From Rhodospirillales bacterium CG15_BIG_FIL_POST_REV_8_21_14_020_66_15 (GTDB taxonomy: Bacteria; Pseudomonadota; Alphaproteobacteria; Rhodospirillales; Casp-alpha2): 44,202 nucleotides of DNA. The stretch covers positions 985 to 45,186 of the forward strand of contig PFFW01000148.1 in NCBI GenBank assembly GCA_002781745.1. The letters are read 5' to 3'. The translations under genes and the position numbers were made by a program. This document shows positions 8,702 through 16,263 of this stretch, piece after piece; the first letter of the stretch is position 1, and the number at the start of each line of letters is the position of its first letter. The notes under the pieces are model-generated. The model made no database searches. It was not told where the DNA came from and saw only the letters and a list, made by a program, of their open reading frames with translations.

Positions 8702-10484
8702 GGTATTTGGCGATGTCCACGTCGTCGATCTGGTAGGGCTCCAGGAAGCGGTCGGCGTATTCCTTGTACACGCCCGACGTCAGGAACAGCTTGAACAGCT
8801 CGCCGTCGATATGCGCGTCCTTCTTCATGAAGGACATGATCTTGATGCTGTCCGACAGCTTCTTGGGGTCCTTGTAGGGGCGGTCGGCGGCGGTCAGCGC
8901 CTCGAAGATGTCGGCGATCGCCATGATGCGCGCCGGGACCGACATTTCCCGTTCCGTCAGCTTCCGCGGATATCCCGTGCCGTCCATCTTTTCGTGGTGG
9001 CCGCCCGCGTATTCCGGCACCCGTTTCAGGTGCTTCGGGAACGGCAGCTGCTCCAGCATGATGATGGTCTGCACGATGTGGTCGTTGATCTTGAACCGCT
9101 CTTCCTCGGTCAGCGTGCCGCGGGCGATGCACAGGTTGTAGATTTCGCCGAAGTTGTATTTGTGCTCGGGGATGTTCAGCTTGAACCCGAACGGGTTGTC
9201 GGGCTGGGCGGCCGGCTCCAGCGCGTCGCGGTAGACGACGTGGTCCTCGCGGTCCTCAAGCAGGTCTTCCTTGGCGGGCAGGGGCTTGGGCGGCGTGCGG
9301 TCCTTGCGCTTGCGCTCGTCGAAGGACAATCCCAGACGGTCGTCCAGCGTGCGGGTCCATTGCATCTTGCCGATCTCGCGGATGCGCTCCTGGTGCTCGG
9401 GCGCCATGAATTCGTCGCCCACGTTGGCCCGCGCGACGAATTCGTAGTCGTCGTCCAGCTTGGCAAGCCGCTCGTCCAGGGCCGCCTTCAATTCCGCCGG
9501 ATCGCCCCCGCCTTCGGCCAGCGCCTTGTAGTATTCGACCTCGGCCTCGCGCTTCATCACCTCGAAACGCATGCGGATCTCGTGGATGCGGTTGTAGATG
9601 GTTTCCAGCTTGACCGCCTTGTCGACCACGTATTCCGGCGTCGTCACCTTGCCGCAGTCATGCAGCCACGCCCCGATGTGCAGTTCGTACCACTGCTCCT
9701 CGGTCAGCTCGAAATCCTTGAACGGCCCCTCGTGGTCGTCGCAGGCGGCCTTGGCCAGCATCTTGGTCAGCTCGGGCACGCGCTGGCAGTGGCCGCCGGT
9801 ATAGGGCGACTTGGCGTCGATGGCCGACGCGATCAGTTCGATGAAGCTCTCGAGCAGCCGGCGCTGGCCGTCCAGCAATTGCTGGTTGTCGAGCGCCACG
9901 GCGGCCTGGGAGGCGAGCGCCTCGACCAGCGGCTGAATCTCCTTCGAGAACTCGATGACCTCGCCCGTCGCCTTGTCCGTGGCGTTGAGCAGCTGGATCA
10001 CGCCGATGATCTCGTCCTGGCTGTTCTTCAGCGGCACGGTCAGGAACGACTTGGACCGGTAGCCGGTGCCCTCGTCGAACTTCTTGGTGCCGGAAAAGTC
10101 GAAGTGCTCGGCCTCGTAGGCGTCCCTGATGTTGATCGATTCGCCGGTCAGGGCGCAGTAGCTGGCGATGTTCTTCTGGTTCGGCTGGCCGGTTTCCGGA
10201 TCGTACATGCGGATCGGCGGGAAGGTGATGTCCTTCCCCGTGGTGCCGCCCAGCGCGATCTTCAGCGAGTCCGTGCGCATGATCTCGAACTTCAGCGCGT
10301 CGTCGTCGGTCTTGATGTAAAGGGTTCCGCCGTCGGCGTCGGTCAGGTCCTTGGCTTCCAGAAGGATCTTTTCCATCAGCCGGTTGGTGTCGCGTTCCGC
10401 CGAGAGCGCGATGCCGACGTCGATCAGGCGCTGAAAATTCTTCAGCGCCGCATCGCTCCCCGCGGTCTTCACGTCACCGGACAT
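8694..10484 (-). CDS. GAF / HD-GYP domain protein, probable c-di-GMP phosphodiesterase
   Basis: 596 residues. A GAF sensor domain spans about 16-200 (FQRLIDVGIALSAERDTNRLMEKIL ... TVPLKNSQDEIIGVIQLLNA). The HD-GYP domain follows: His232 in TGGHCQRV, the metal-binding HDCGK at 275-279, HHE at 496-498 and DGTGYP at 501-506. HD-GYP enzymes hydrolyse cyclic di-GMP to GMP using a di- or tri-iron centre. Two things differ from the common form: the isoleucine of HDIGK is cysteine, and roughly 150 charged residues (about 295-445) are inserted between HDCGK and the HHE motif. All the metal ligands that I can place seem to be present. No transmembrane segment is seen. ATG 10484 lacks an obvious ribosome site. 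Confidence 0.88.
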   Translation of the reverse strand: MSGDVKTAGSDAALKNFQRLIDVGIALSAERDTNRLMEKILLEAKDLTDADGGTLYIKTDDDALKFEIMRTDSLKIALGGTTGKDITFPPIRMYDPETGQPNQKNIASYCALTGESINIRDAYEAEHFDFSGTKKFDEGTGYRSKSFLTVPLKNSQDEIIGVIQLLNATDKATGEVIEFSKEIQPLVEALASQAAVALDNQQLLDGQRRLLESFIELIASAIDAKSPYTGGHCQRVPELTKMLAKAACDDHEGPFKDFELTEEQWYELHIGAWLHDCGKVTTPEYVVDKAVKLETIYNRIHEIRMRFEVMKREAEVEYYKALAEGGGDPAELKAALDERLAKLDDDYEFVARANVGDEFMAPEHQERIREIGKMQWTRTLDDRLGLSFDERKRKDRTPPKPLPAKEDLLEDREDHVVYRDALEPAAQPDNPFGFKLNIPEHKYNFGEIYNLCIARGTLTEEERFKINDHIVQTIIMLEQLPFPKHLKRVPEYAGGHHEKMDGTGYPRKLTEREMSVPARIMAIADIFEALTAADRPYKDPKKLSDSIKIMSFMKKDAHIDGELFKLFLTSGVYKEYADRFLEPYQIDDVDIAKYLE

Positions 10485-10523
10485 ATCGCACCAATGAGGT
10501 CGTCTTTTCCCGCCGTGCCCCGG

Positions 10524-10554
10524 GGGGAATCAGGCCATTCCGGCCGGATTCCCC
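10524..10554. other. Inverted repeat in the HD-GYP / ubiD divergent region
   Basis: GGGGAATC (10524-10531) and GATTCCCC (10547-10554) form a perfect 8-bp stem, with a second perfect GGCC/GGCC stem inside (33-36 and 42-45 of that block). It lies 40 bases upstream of the HD-GYP start and 210 bases upstream of ubiD, so it could be an operator or a leader hairpin of either. The rest of the 279-bp gap shows no clear promoter; a second GC-rich hairpin (CCCGGCGG-AG-CCGCCGGG, 10727-10744) stands just before the ubiD ribosome site. Confidence 0.4.
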
Positions 10555-10763
10555 GCAAAATCCTAAACCGCCGATGTTTTACAGGGTGTTAATGTGATGA
10601 ACCGGCCGGGAAAGGGTATCCGCCTTTGCCGCCCATGACAACTGAACGCGGTCGCGGGTGTCTGCGCACGGGGGCGGGGAATTTTCGCCTTTTGCCCAAT
10701 GGATTCAGCGGCTAACGTCGGGCCGCCCCGGCGGAGCCGCCGGGCGCGCCAGGAGACACGCAA

Positions 10764-12290
10764 ATGGCCTACGCCTCGCTCAGGGATTTCATCTTCAACC
10801 GGCTCGAGCCGGCGGGGCGCCTCGTGCGCGTCAAGACCCCCGTCACGCCGGACCTGGAGATGACGGAAATCCAGACCCGTCTGATCGCCGAGGGCGGCCC
10901 CGCCGTGCTGTTCGAAAACACGGTTCGACCCGATGGCGGCCCCTACGGCATGCCCGTCCTGGTCAACCTGTTCGGCACGGTGGAGCGCGTCGCCTGGGGC
11001 ATGGGGCGCGAACCGCACGAGCTGCGCGAGGTCGGCGAGACGCTGGCCTTTCTGCGCCAGCCGGAACCGCCGGAAAGCCTGCGCCAGACCATGGAGATGC
11101 TGCCGCTTCTGAAGACCATGGTCGCCATGAAGCCCAAGACCGTGTCGTCGGCGCCCTGCCAGGAGATCGTGCTGACCGGCGACGACATCGACCTAGCGGC
11201 CCTGCCCGTGCAGACCTGCTGGCCGGGCGAGCCGGCGCCGCTCATCACCTGGCCGCTGGTCGTCACCCAGGGGCCCGAGGCGGGACAGAAGGGCGGCGAC
11301 AGGCGCGACGCCTTCAACCTGGGCATCTACCGCATGCAGGTGACCGGACGGAACACCACGCTGATGCGCTGGCTCAAGCACCGCGGCGGCGCGCAGCACC
11401 ACGCCCGGTGGAAGGAGACGCGGCGCGAGCCGCTGCCCGCCGCCGCCGTGATCGGCGCCGACCCGGGCACCATCCTGGCCGCCGTCACGCCCGTGCCGGA
11501 TACGCTTTCCGAATACCAGTTCGCGGGCATGCTGCGCGGCAAACGGGTCGAACTGGTCGACTGCAAGACCGTGCCGCTGAAGGTCCCGGCCGGGGCCGAG
11601 ATCGTCATCGAGGGCCATGTCTCGCTCGAGGATTACGGCGACGAAGGGCCCTACGGCGACCACACGGGCTATTACAATTCGGTCGAACCGTTCCCCGTGT
11701 TCACGGTCTCGGCCGTCACCATGCGCCGCGATCCGATCTATCTCTCGACCTACACGGGCCGCCCGCCCGACGAGCCCGCGATCCTGGGCGAGGCCCTGAA
11801 CGAGGTCTTCGTGCCGCTGTTCCGCCAGCAGTTCCCGGAGGTCGTGGATTTCTGGCTGCCGCCCGAGGCCTGCTCCTACCGCGTCGCCGTGGTCAGCATG
11901 AAGAAGGCCTACGCCGGGCATGCCAAGCGCATCATGATGGGCGTGTGGTCCTACCTGCGGCAGTTCACCTATACCAAGTTCGTGATCGTCGTGGACGCCG
12001 ACATCGACGCGCGCGACTGGAAGGACGTGGTGTGGGCGGTCTCGACCAACGTCGATCCGGCGCGCGACGTGACGATGATCGAGAACACGCCCATCGACTA
12101 CCTGGATTTCGCCTCGCCCGAGGCGGGCCTGGGCAGCAAGATGGGGATCGACGCGACGGCCAAGATGGGCGCGGAAACGCGGCGCGACTGGGGCCGCAAG
12201 ATCCGCATGTCGGATGACGTGATCGACGAGGTCACGCGCAAATGGGCCGATTACGGCCTGCCCGGTTCGGGCAAGCCGATCTGGAAATAG
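10764..12290 (+). CDS. ubiD: UbiD family decarboxylase (3-octaprenyl-4-hydroxybenzoate carboxy-lyase)
   Basis: 508 residues, a usual length for UbiD. The start is well placed: AGGAG at 10751-10755 stands 8 bases before ATG 10764. UbiD enzymes use prenylated FMN (made by UbiX, not in the window) to decarboxylate the polyprenyl-hydroxybenzoate of ubiquinone synthesis. Family blocks include '[22 protein letters not shown]', '[17 protein letters not shown]', '[14 protein letters not shown]', '[17 protein letters not shown]' (with the glutamate region of the active site) and '[27 protein letters not shown]'. The presence of ubiA 2.2 kb away supports a ubiquinone role over one in aromatic acid catabolism. 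Confidence 0.9.
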   Translation: MAYASLRDFIFNRLEPAGRLVRVKTPVTPDLEMTEIQTRLIAEGGPAVLFENTVRPDGGPYGMPVLVNLFGTVERVAWGMGREPHELREVGETLAFLRQPEPPESLRQTMEMLPLLKTMVAMKPKTVSSAPCQEIVLTGDDIDLAALPVQTCWPGEPAPLITWPLVVTQGPEAGQKGGDRRDAFNLGIYRMQVTGRNTTLMRWLKHRGGAQHHARWKETRREPLPAAAVIGADPGTILAAVTPVPDTLSEYQFAGMLRGKRVELVDCKTVPLKVPAGAEIVIEGHVSLEDYGDEGPYGDHTGYYNSVEPFPVFTVSAVTMRRDPIYLSTYTGRPPDEPAILGEALNEVFVPLFRQQFPEVVDFWLPPEACSYRVAVVSMKKAYAGHAKRIMMGVWSYLRQFTYTKFVIVVDADIDARDWKDVVWAVSTNVDPARDVTMIENTPIDYLDFASPEAGLGSKMGIDATAKMGAETRRDWGRKIRMSDDVIDEVTRKWADYGLPGSGKPIWK

Positions 12291-12295
12291 CGATC

Positions 12296-12334
12296 GAAAG
12301 AAAAAGAAAGGGCCGGCCGCCTATTGGCTGGCCC
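12296..12334 (-). terminator. Intrinsic terminator of the S24 regulator gene
   Basis: On the minus strand a 9-bp stem (arms 12326-12334 and 12310-12318, one G-U pair, 7-nt loop) is followed by a T-rich tract (TTTCTTTTTCTTTC, complement of 12296-12309). The stop codon of the regulator lies in the loop. Read from the + strand the same hairpin could also help to end ubiD transcripts, but there it lacks a T-run after the stem. Confidence 0.75.
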
Positions 12335-12953
12335 AGACGATGCGGGAGATCCATTCGACCTGGGAAAGCTCGAGCGAGCGGTCCTCGTGGACCGGGTTGA
12401 GGGACTGCAGGTCGATGTGCCGCGCCGTGCGGCGGATCAGCACCTTGGCCATGACCTCGCCCTCGGTGGTCTTGACCACGACCCGGTCGCCGCGGCGCAC
12501 CGAGGCATGGGGGGCGACGATGATGGTGTCGCCGTCGCGGAACACGGGCTCCATGCTGTCGCCGTTGATTTCCAGGGCGAAGGCGTTGGGGTCGTTCAGG
12601 CCGGGGAAGGGGATTTCGTCCCAGCTGCCGCCCACGGGATAGCCGGCGTCGTCGAAGAAGCCCGAATTGCCCGCCTGGGCGAAACCGATCAGCGGAATGT
12701 TGCGGTAGACGCCGCCGCCCTCCGTCTCGTCCACGTAGGACACCCATTCCGACAGACTGGCCCCCGTGGCCTGCAGGATCTTGGCGATGCTCTCCGTCGA
12801 CGGCCAGCGCAGCTTGCCGTCGCGGGTCGTCCGCTTGCTCTTGTTGAAGGTGGTGGGGTCGAGCCCGGCCTTGCGGGCGAGGCCCGAGGTCGACAGGCCG
12901 TGCTCGCGCGCCAGCCGGTCCACCGCATGCCATACGCTAGAATGCCGTAACAT
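12321..12953 (-). CDS. S24 family transcriptional regulator (LexA/CI-like, HTH + self-cleaving domain)
   Basis: 210 residues. The N-terminal third is a helix-turn-helix domain ('LAREHGLSTSGLARKAGLDPTTFNKSKR'). The C-terminal part from about residue 85 is a peptidase S24 domain: Ser133 in INGDSMEP and Lys170 in EVMAKVL are spaced by 37 residues, exactly as in LexA (Ser119/Lys156), and Ala94-Gly95 in 'FAQAGNSG' is a candidate cleavage site. Known relatives repress phage or SOS-type genes and cut themselves when RecA is activated. The gene has its own terminator and is divergent from a three-gene operon with an SOS box, so it probably controls that operon, itself, or both. It is not LexA itself, as the HTH and linker differ. 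Confidence 0.85.
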   Translation of the reverse strand: MLRHSSVWHAVDRLAREHGLSTSGLARKAGLDPTTFNKSKRTTRDGKLRWPSTESIAKILQATGASLSEWVSYVDETEGGGVYRNIPLIGFAQAGNSGFFDDAGYPVGGSWDEIPFPGLNDPNAFALEINGDSMEPVFRDGDTIIVAPHASVRRGDRVVVKTTEGEVMAKVLIRRTARHIDLQSLNPVHEDRSLELSQVEWISRIVWASQ

Positions 12954-12962
12954 GGGAACATT
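12951..12962 (-). promoter_or_regulatory. Candidate operator AATGTTCCCATG over the S24 regulator start
   Basis: Read on the minus strand this is AATGTTCCCATG, including the start codon of the regulator. The + strand copy at 13141-13152, AATGTTCCAATG, differs in one base of twelve and sits just before the divergent operon; an 8-base partial match (CATGGGAA) lies at 13102-13109 inside the promoter. Each gene therefore carries the same element at its 5' end. A short palindrome TTGT-AAG-ACAA lies next to this copy. Binding by the S24 regulator is inference. Confidence 0.45.
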
Positions 12963-13097
12963 GTCTTACAATCTGGCGAAAATTTCCATAGCGAATCGAC
13001 CGGGGCGGCCATGCGCCGCGGTACGGGCGGAACCGCAGGGACGGGCCGGATATCCCGATTGAAAGGACAGATATAGGATTTATAGCCTAAAAAATAA

Positions 13098-13130
13098 TTG
13101 ACATGGGAATTTCAAGGCGCGTATCTGTAT
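13098..13130 (+). promoter_or_regulatory. Probable promoter of the SOS-box operon
   Basis: A perfect -35 hexamer TTGACA (13098-13103) is followed after 18 bases by TATCTG (13122-13127), a poor -10. The region is much more AT-rich than its surroundings. A LexA box begins 6 bases after the -10, which would place it over the transcription start, a normal position for repression. Confidence 0.5.
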
Positions 13131-13132
13131 TT

Positions 13133-13147
13133 GTTCTCTAAATGTTC
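13133..13147 (+). promoter_or_regulatory. LexA (SOS) box, GTTC-N7-GTTC
   Basis: GTTC (13133-13136), seven bases TCTAAAT, GTTC (13144-13147). This is exactly the direct-repeat LexA operator known in Alphaproteobacteria, which differs from the enterobacterial CTG-N10-CAG. It lies just downstream of a TTGACA promoter and 34 bases before the GTG start of the three-gene operon. The motif has eight fixed bases, so chance occurrence in a window of this size is quite possible, but the promoter position makes this one credible. Confidence 0.7.
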
Positions 13148-13180
13148 CAATGTGTCCGGCGACAAGGAGCGCGCCTTCCC

Positions 13181-13543
13181 GTGAAACGCAAACGCTACAT
13201 CCCGCGGCCCCTTCCCGGCGGCGCGGCCCGGCCCTTCGAGACGGCCGAGGAAGCCTGGTTCTGGTTCATCCGCGCCCATAAGGCGCGTCGCGACGGCCGA
13301 CGGTTCGAGGCCGGGGGCGGCATGGTCCGCCCCTGCGAGGCCGACGACGTGTACCTGGCGGCATTGACGCTGGTGCGGGCCGGGGTGCTGCGGCTGCTGC
13401 ATTTGCGCACGCTGCTGGACTTCGGCGTCCGGGAACGCGCGCCCGATGCCCGCGTCGGCGACGAAGCCCAGGCGGCCCGCCTGTGGGACGAGGCCCTCGA
13501 CCGCATGGCGACCGTCCTGCGCAGGAAAGGCATCCTGGCGTGA
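13181..13543 (+). CDS. Unknown protein, first gene of the SOS-box operon
   Basis: 120 residues from GTG 13181, with AAGGAG at 13164-13169; an upstream in-frame ATG at 13142 would lie inside the SOS box and is rejected. The protein is basic at its N-terminus (MKRKRYIPRPLPGG) and then mostly helical ('TAEEAWFWFIRAHKARRDGRRF', 'RPCEADDVYLAALTLVRAGVLRLLHLRTLLDFGVRERAPD', 'EAQAARLWDEALDRMATVLRRKGILA'). From memory, proteins with the pattern 'AWFW...RPCEPDDV...LWREAL..L...L..KGI' occur near phage-like genes in Rhodospirillales, but no function is known to me. The size and charge would suit a small DNA-binding or regulatory protein; that is a guess. Its TGA overlaps the GTG of the next gene. Confidence 0.75.
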   Translation: MKRKRYIPRPLPGGAARPFETAEEAWFWFIRAHKARRDGRRFEAGGGMVRPCEADDVYLAALTLVRAGVLRLLHLRTLLDFGVRERAPDARVGDEAQAARLWDEALDRMATVLRRKGILA

Positions 13544-13944
13544 CCGGCGAGGCGGCGCCCGTGGCCGGGCCGGACCTGGCCGTGGTGGCCTTTACCGGCC
13601 GGGCCACCTTGCCCTGGCTGCGGGTGCTGCGGCCCGGGTTCCGCCATTGTTTCGTGCTGCTGCGCACGCGCGGGCAGTGGCTTTATTACGACCCCATGGC
13701 GCATTACACCTTGGCATCGGTCATCGGGGCCTATCCGCTGCTGGGCCTCCTGCGGGTGTTCCGCGGCCAGGGCTGCCGCGTGCGCCTGGCGCGTCCCCGC
13801 GTGCCGCCGCCGCGGGCGCTCGCCTGGCGGCCCTATACCTGCGTCGAGGCGGCGAAGCGCGTGCTCGGCCTGCGGGAGCCCTGGGTGTTTACTCCCTGGC
13901 AGCTCTACCGCCGGTTGGGCAGGCGGCGGCCGGGTGGTGTATGA
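13540..13944 (+). CDS. Unknown small protein, possible permuted papain-like hydrolase
   Basis: 134 residues from GTG 13540 (GTGA overlap with the preceding stop; AGGAAAGG ten bases upstream). No signal peptide. His36 in 'GFRHCFVLLRTRGQWLYYDP' and Cys101 in 'YTCVEAAKRVLGL' stand in the His-before-Cys order of the circularly permuted NlpC/P60 (YiiX/LRAT-like) thiol enzymes, and Asp51 could be the third polar residue. The 'FVLL..RGQWLYYDP' strand pair fits that fold. Such enzymes cleave peptide or acyl bonds. The assignment is from motif order only; a structural protein with the same fold is equally possible. The gene is translationally coupled to its neighbour, hence part of the same operon. 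Confidence 0.7.
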   Translation: MTGEAAPVAGPDLAVVAFTGRATLPWLRVLRPGFRHCFVLLRTRGQWLYYDPMAHYTLASVIGAYPLLGLLRVFRGQGCRVRLARPRVPPPRALAWRPYTCVEAAKRVLGLREPWVFTPWQLYRRLGRRRPGGV

Positions 13945-13992
13945 TGGGGACGATGGAGAGCCCCGGCCGGCACCGGAGCGAAAAAGCCCGTC

Positions 13993-14517
13993 ATGGCCCT
14001 TGTCACGGAACCGGAAAACGATGACGCCCGCGCCGTGCGCGCCGCCGCGGCGATCCTGAACCTGAGCGAATACGACCTTTTCCAACTCGCCTTCGAACGC
14101 TGGTGGGGCCGCCCGCCCCGGAACGGCGAACTGGAGCCCGCCTTCGTCGCCTTCCTGTTCGACCAGGGCACGCCCCACTGGGCCCGCCATTTCGCGCGCC
14201 GGGTGCTCGACGAGGCCGAGGCCGGCACCCTCGACCGCGCGGCCTTGGGGGCCGGGCGCTTCAAGCGGGTCGTGCCGTTGCCGACGCGGGCCCGCCCGCC
14301 GCTGTCCGTGACCCTGCTGTTGCTGGCGGTCTATGTGCTGGGGGCCGCGGCAATTCATTACAGAATCGAATTGAAATCGCAGGCCTGCGATGTCCTGGCG
14401 CGCGGCGGCTGGCCCGCCCTCATCGCCGCCGCCCTGGTCGAGGGCGAGGGGGCGCTGTGCGGAAAGGGACGGACGGAGGTCAGCCCGCCGGCGCCGCCAG
14501 CAGGCGGCCCGCGATGA
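13993..14517 (+). CDS. Unknown protein with one membrane segment, third gene of the SOS-box operon
   Basis: 174 residues from ATG 13993, 48 bp after the second gene. The N-terminal domain (about 8-90) is helical and hydrophilic ('AAAILNLSEYDLFQLAFERWWGR', 'LFDQGTPHWARHFARRVLDEAEAG') and is followed by a basic stretch and one hydrophobic segment at about 102-122 (LSVTLLLLAVYVLGAAAIHY). The tail ends in Pro/Gly-rich sequence. The topology suggests a small cytoplasmic domain with a membrane tether near the middle. It overlaps the 3' end of ubiA, on the other strand, by 38 bp. No family is recognised; small membrane proteins of SOS or phage operons often stop division or permeabilise the membrane, but nothing here shows that. 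Confidence 0.7.
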   Translation: MALVTEPENDDARAVRAAAAILNLSEYDLFQLAFERWWGRPPRNGELEPAFVAFLFDQGTPHWARHFARRVLDEAEAGTLDRAALGAGRFKRVVPLPTRARPPLSVTLLLLAVYVLGAAAIHYRIELKSQACDVLARGGWPALIAAALVEGEGALCGKGRTEVSPPAPPAGGPR

Positions 14518-15412
14518 TGGCGACCAGAACGATCAGCCCGAGGTCGCGGTTCGACTTGAAGCGCGCCAGGCAGACCTTGGCGTCATCGAGATCGAGGCCG
14601 CGCACCTGCCAGGCGAGATGCAGGGCACCGGCCGCCAGTCCGGCATAGTAGGCCCCGTGCAGGCCCGCGAGGTGGCCGGCGGCCGCCAGCAGGGCCACGG
14701 TCCCGCCGTAGAAGGCCCACAGCCAGGACCTGGTCGCGTCGCCGAACTTCAAGGCCGTCGACTTCACGCCGATCAGCACGTCGTCCTCCTTGTCCTGGTG
14801 GGCGTAGATGGTGTCGTAGCCGAGCGTCCACAGGACGCCCGCGGCGTAAAGGACGACGGCGGGCGCGGCGAGGCCGCCCGTGACCGCCGACCAGCCGACC
14901 AGGGCGCCCCAGTTGAAGGTCAGGCCGAGCACCAGTTGCGGCCAGTAGGTGACCCGCTTGGCGAACGGATAGATCGCCACCAGGGCCAGCGACGCCGCCG
15001 CCAGGACCACGGTGTAGGCGTTGAACTGCAGCAGCACGACGAGACCGATGCCGAGCTGCAGGGCCAGGAAGGCGAAGGCGTGAACGACGCTCACCTGCCC
15101 CGAGGCGATGGGCCGGCCGGCGGTGCGGGCGACCTGCTTGTCGAAATCCCGGTCGGCGATGTCGTTGACCGTGCAGCCGGCGCCGCGCATGACGAGCGCG
15201 CCCAGGGCGAACAGAATCATGTACCAGGGGTCGGGCCAGCCCGCCGAAGCGAGCGCCAGCGACCACCAGCAGGGCAGCAGCAGCAGCCAGGTGCCGATGG
15301 GCCGGTCCATGCGCGCCAGCCGCAGGTAGGGACGCAGCGGCGCCCAGGCCAGGCGGTCGATCCAGCCGCCCGTCGGGATGTCGCTGGCGGAAACCTGTTG
15401 TCGCTCGTCCAT
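14480..15412 (-). CDS. ubiA: 4-hydroxybenzoate polyprenyltransferase
   Basis: 310 residues from ATG 15412, preceded by an open stretch that overlaps rsmE and is not used. UbiA is an integral membrane prenyltransferase that joins the polyprenyl chain to 4-hydroxybenzoate. The first aspartate-rich motif is 'RGAGCTVNDIADRDFDKQVARTAGRPIASG' and the second is 'LGYDTIYAHQDKEDDVLIGVKSTAL'; the 'RLARMDRPIGTWLLLLPCWW' start is also typical. About eight or nine hydrophobic segments are visible. It lies tail-to-tail with the SOS-box operon and back-to-back with rsmE (51 bp between starts, so promoters overlap). Confidence 0.95.
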   Translation of the reverse strand: MDERQQVSASDIPTGGWIDRLAWAPLRPYLRLARMDRPIGTWLLLLPCWWSLALASAGWPDPWYMILFALGALVMRGAGCTVNDIADRDFDKQVARTAGRPIASGQVSVVHAFAFLALQLGIGLVVLLQFNAYTVVLAAASLALVAIYPFAKRVTYWPQLVLGLTFNWGALVGWSAVTGGLAAPAVVLYAAGVLWTLGYDTIYAHQDKEDDVLIGVKSTALKFGDATRSWLWAFYGGTVALLAAAGHLAGLHGAYYAGLAAGALHLAWQVRGLDLDDAKVCLARFKSNRDLGLIVLVAIIAGRLLAAPAG

Positions 15413-15463
15413 GATGCCCTTTAATAGGGGCCGGACCGGGGCGAGGGGAAGGGAAAATCCGCC

Positions 15464-16201
15464 ATGGCGGCAGGCATCCGCCTTTACATCGACGGAACCT
15501 TGCGTGACGGCGCGGCCGTCGACGCGACGCCGGAGCAGGCCCACTACCTGGGCCGCGTCATGCGGCTGGGCCGCGGCGACGCCGTCGTCCTGTTCAACGG
15601 CCGCGACGGCGAATGGCGCGCGGAGATCGAGGACCTGGGCAAGCGGTCTTGCCGCCTGGCGGTTCTCGGGAAGCTTCGGGACCAGGCAGAGGCGCCGGGA
15701 CCCTGGCTCGCCTTCGCGCCGGTGAAGAAGACGGGCACCGACTTCATCGTCCAGAAGGCGACGGAACTGGGGGCCTCGCGCCTGATGCCCGTCGCCACGG
15801 CCAACAGCCAGACCGCGCGCCTCAACACCGAGCGCCTGCGTGCCACCGCCGTCGAGGCGGCGGAGCAGTGCGAGCGCCTGTCCGTTCCGCAAGTGGACGA
15901 CATGGCGGACCTGGAAGCCCTTCTCGCGGCCTGGCCCGAGCGGCGCCGCCTGTTCGTGCTGGACGAAACGGGCGGCGGCCGGCCGCTTGCGGCGGCGGCG
16001 CGGGCGGGCGAAAACGCGGCGGGCGGCGCGGTCGGATTTTTGGTCGGTCCCGAAGGCGGCTTTCAGGCGCGGGAGCTTGACAGGTTTGCTAAGCTTCCCT
16101 TCATCATCCCGGTTATGCTGGGTCCCCGCATCCTGCGCGCCGAAACGGCCTGCCTTGCCGCCCTTGCGGTGTGGCAGGCGGTTGCGGGCGACTGGAAATG
16201 A
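15464..16201 (+). CDS. rsmE: 16S rRNA (uracil-1498-N3)-methyltransferase
   Basis: 245 residues, the usual length. RsmE methylates U1498 of 16S rRNA and has a SPOUT (trefoil-knot) fold. The N-terminal PUA-like part is '[47 protein letters not shown]', and the SPOUT part has '[23 protein letters not shown]', '[12 protein letters not shown]', '[15 protein letters not shown]' and '[17 protein letters not shown]', the SAM-binding knot. Starts at ATG 15464. It is followed after 62 bp by gshA, with which it may be cotranscribed. Confidence 0.95.
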   Translation: MAAGIRLYIDGTLRDGAAVDATPEQAHYLGRVMRLGRGDAVVLFNGRDGEWRAEIEDLGKRSCRLAVLGKLRDQAEAPGPWLAFAPVKKTGTDFIVQKATELGASRLMPVATANSQTARLNTERLRATAVEAAEQCERLSVPQVDDMADLEALLAAWPERRRLFVLDETGGGRPLAAAARAGENAAGGAVGFLVGPEGGFQARELDRFAKLPFIIPVMLGPRILRAETACLAALAVWQAVAGDWK

Positions 16202-16263
16202 CCAGATATAGGTACGGTGTCGTCCTTCCCGGCGCCGCCCCTCCAACGACGAAAGATCCGGCC

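Noticed and set aside
13142-13180. Upstream ATG start for the first SOS-operon gene
   Set aside because: It lies inside the LexA box and would put the coding start at or before the transcription start; GTG 13181 has an AAGGAG.
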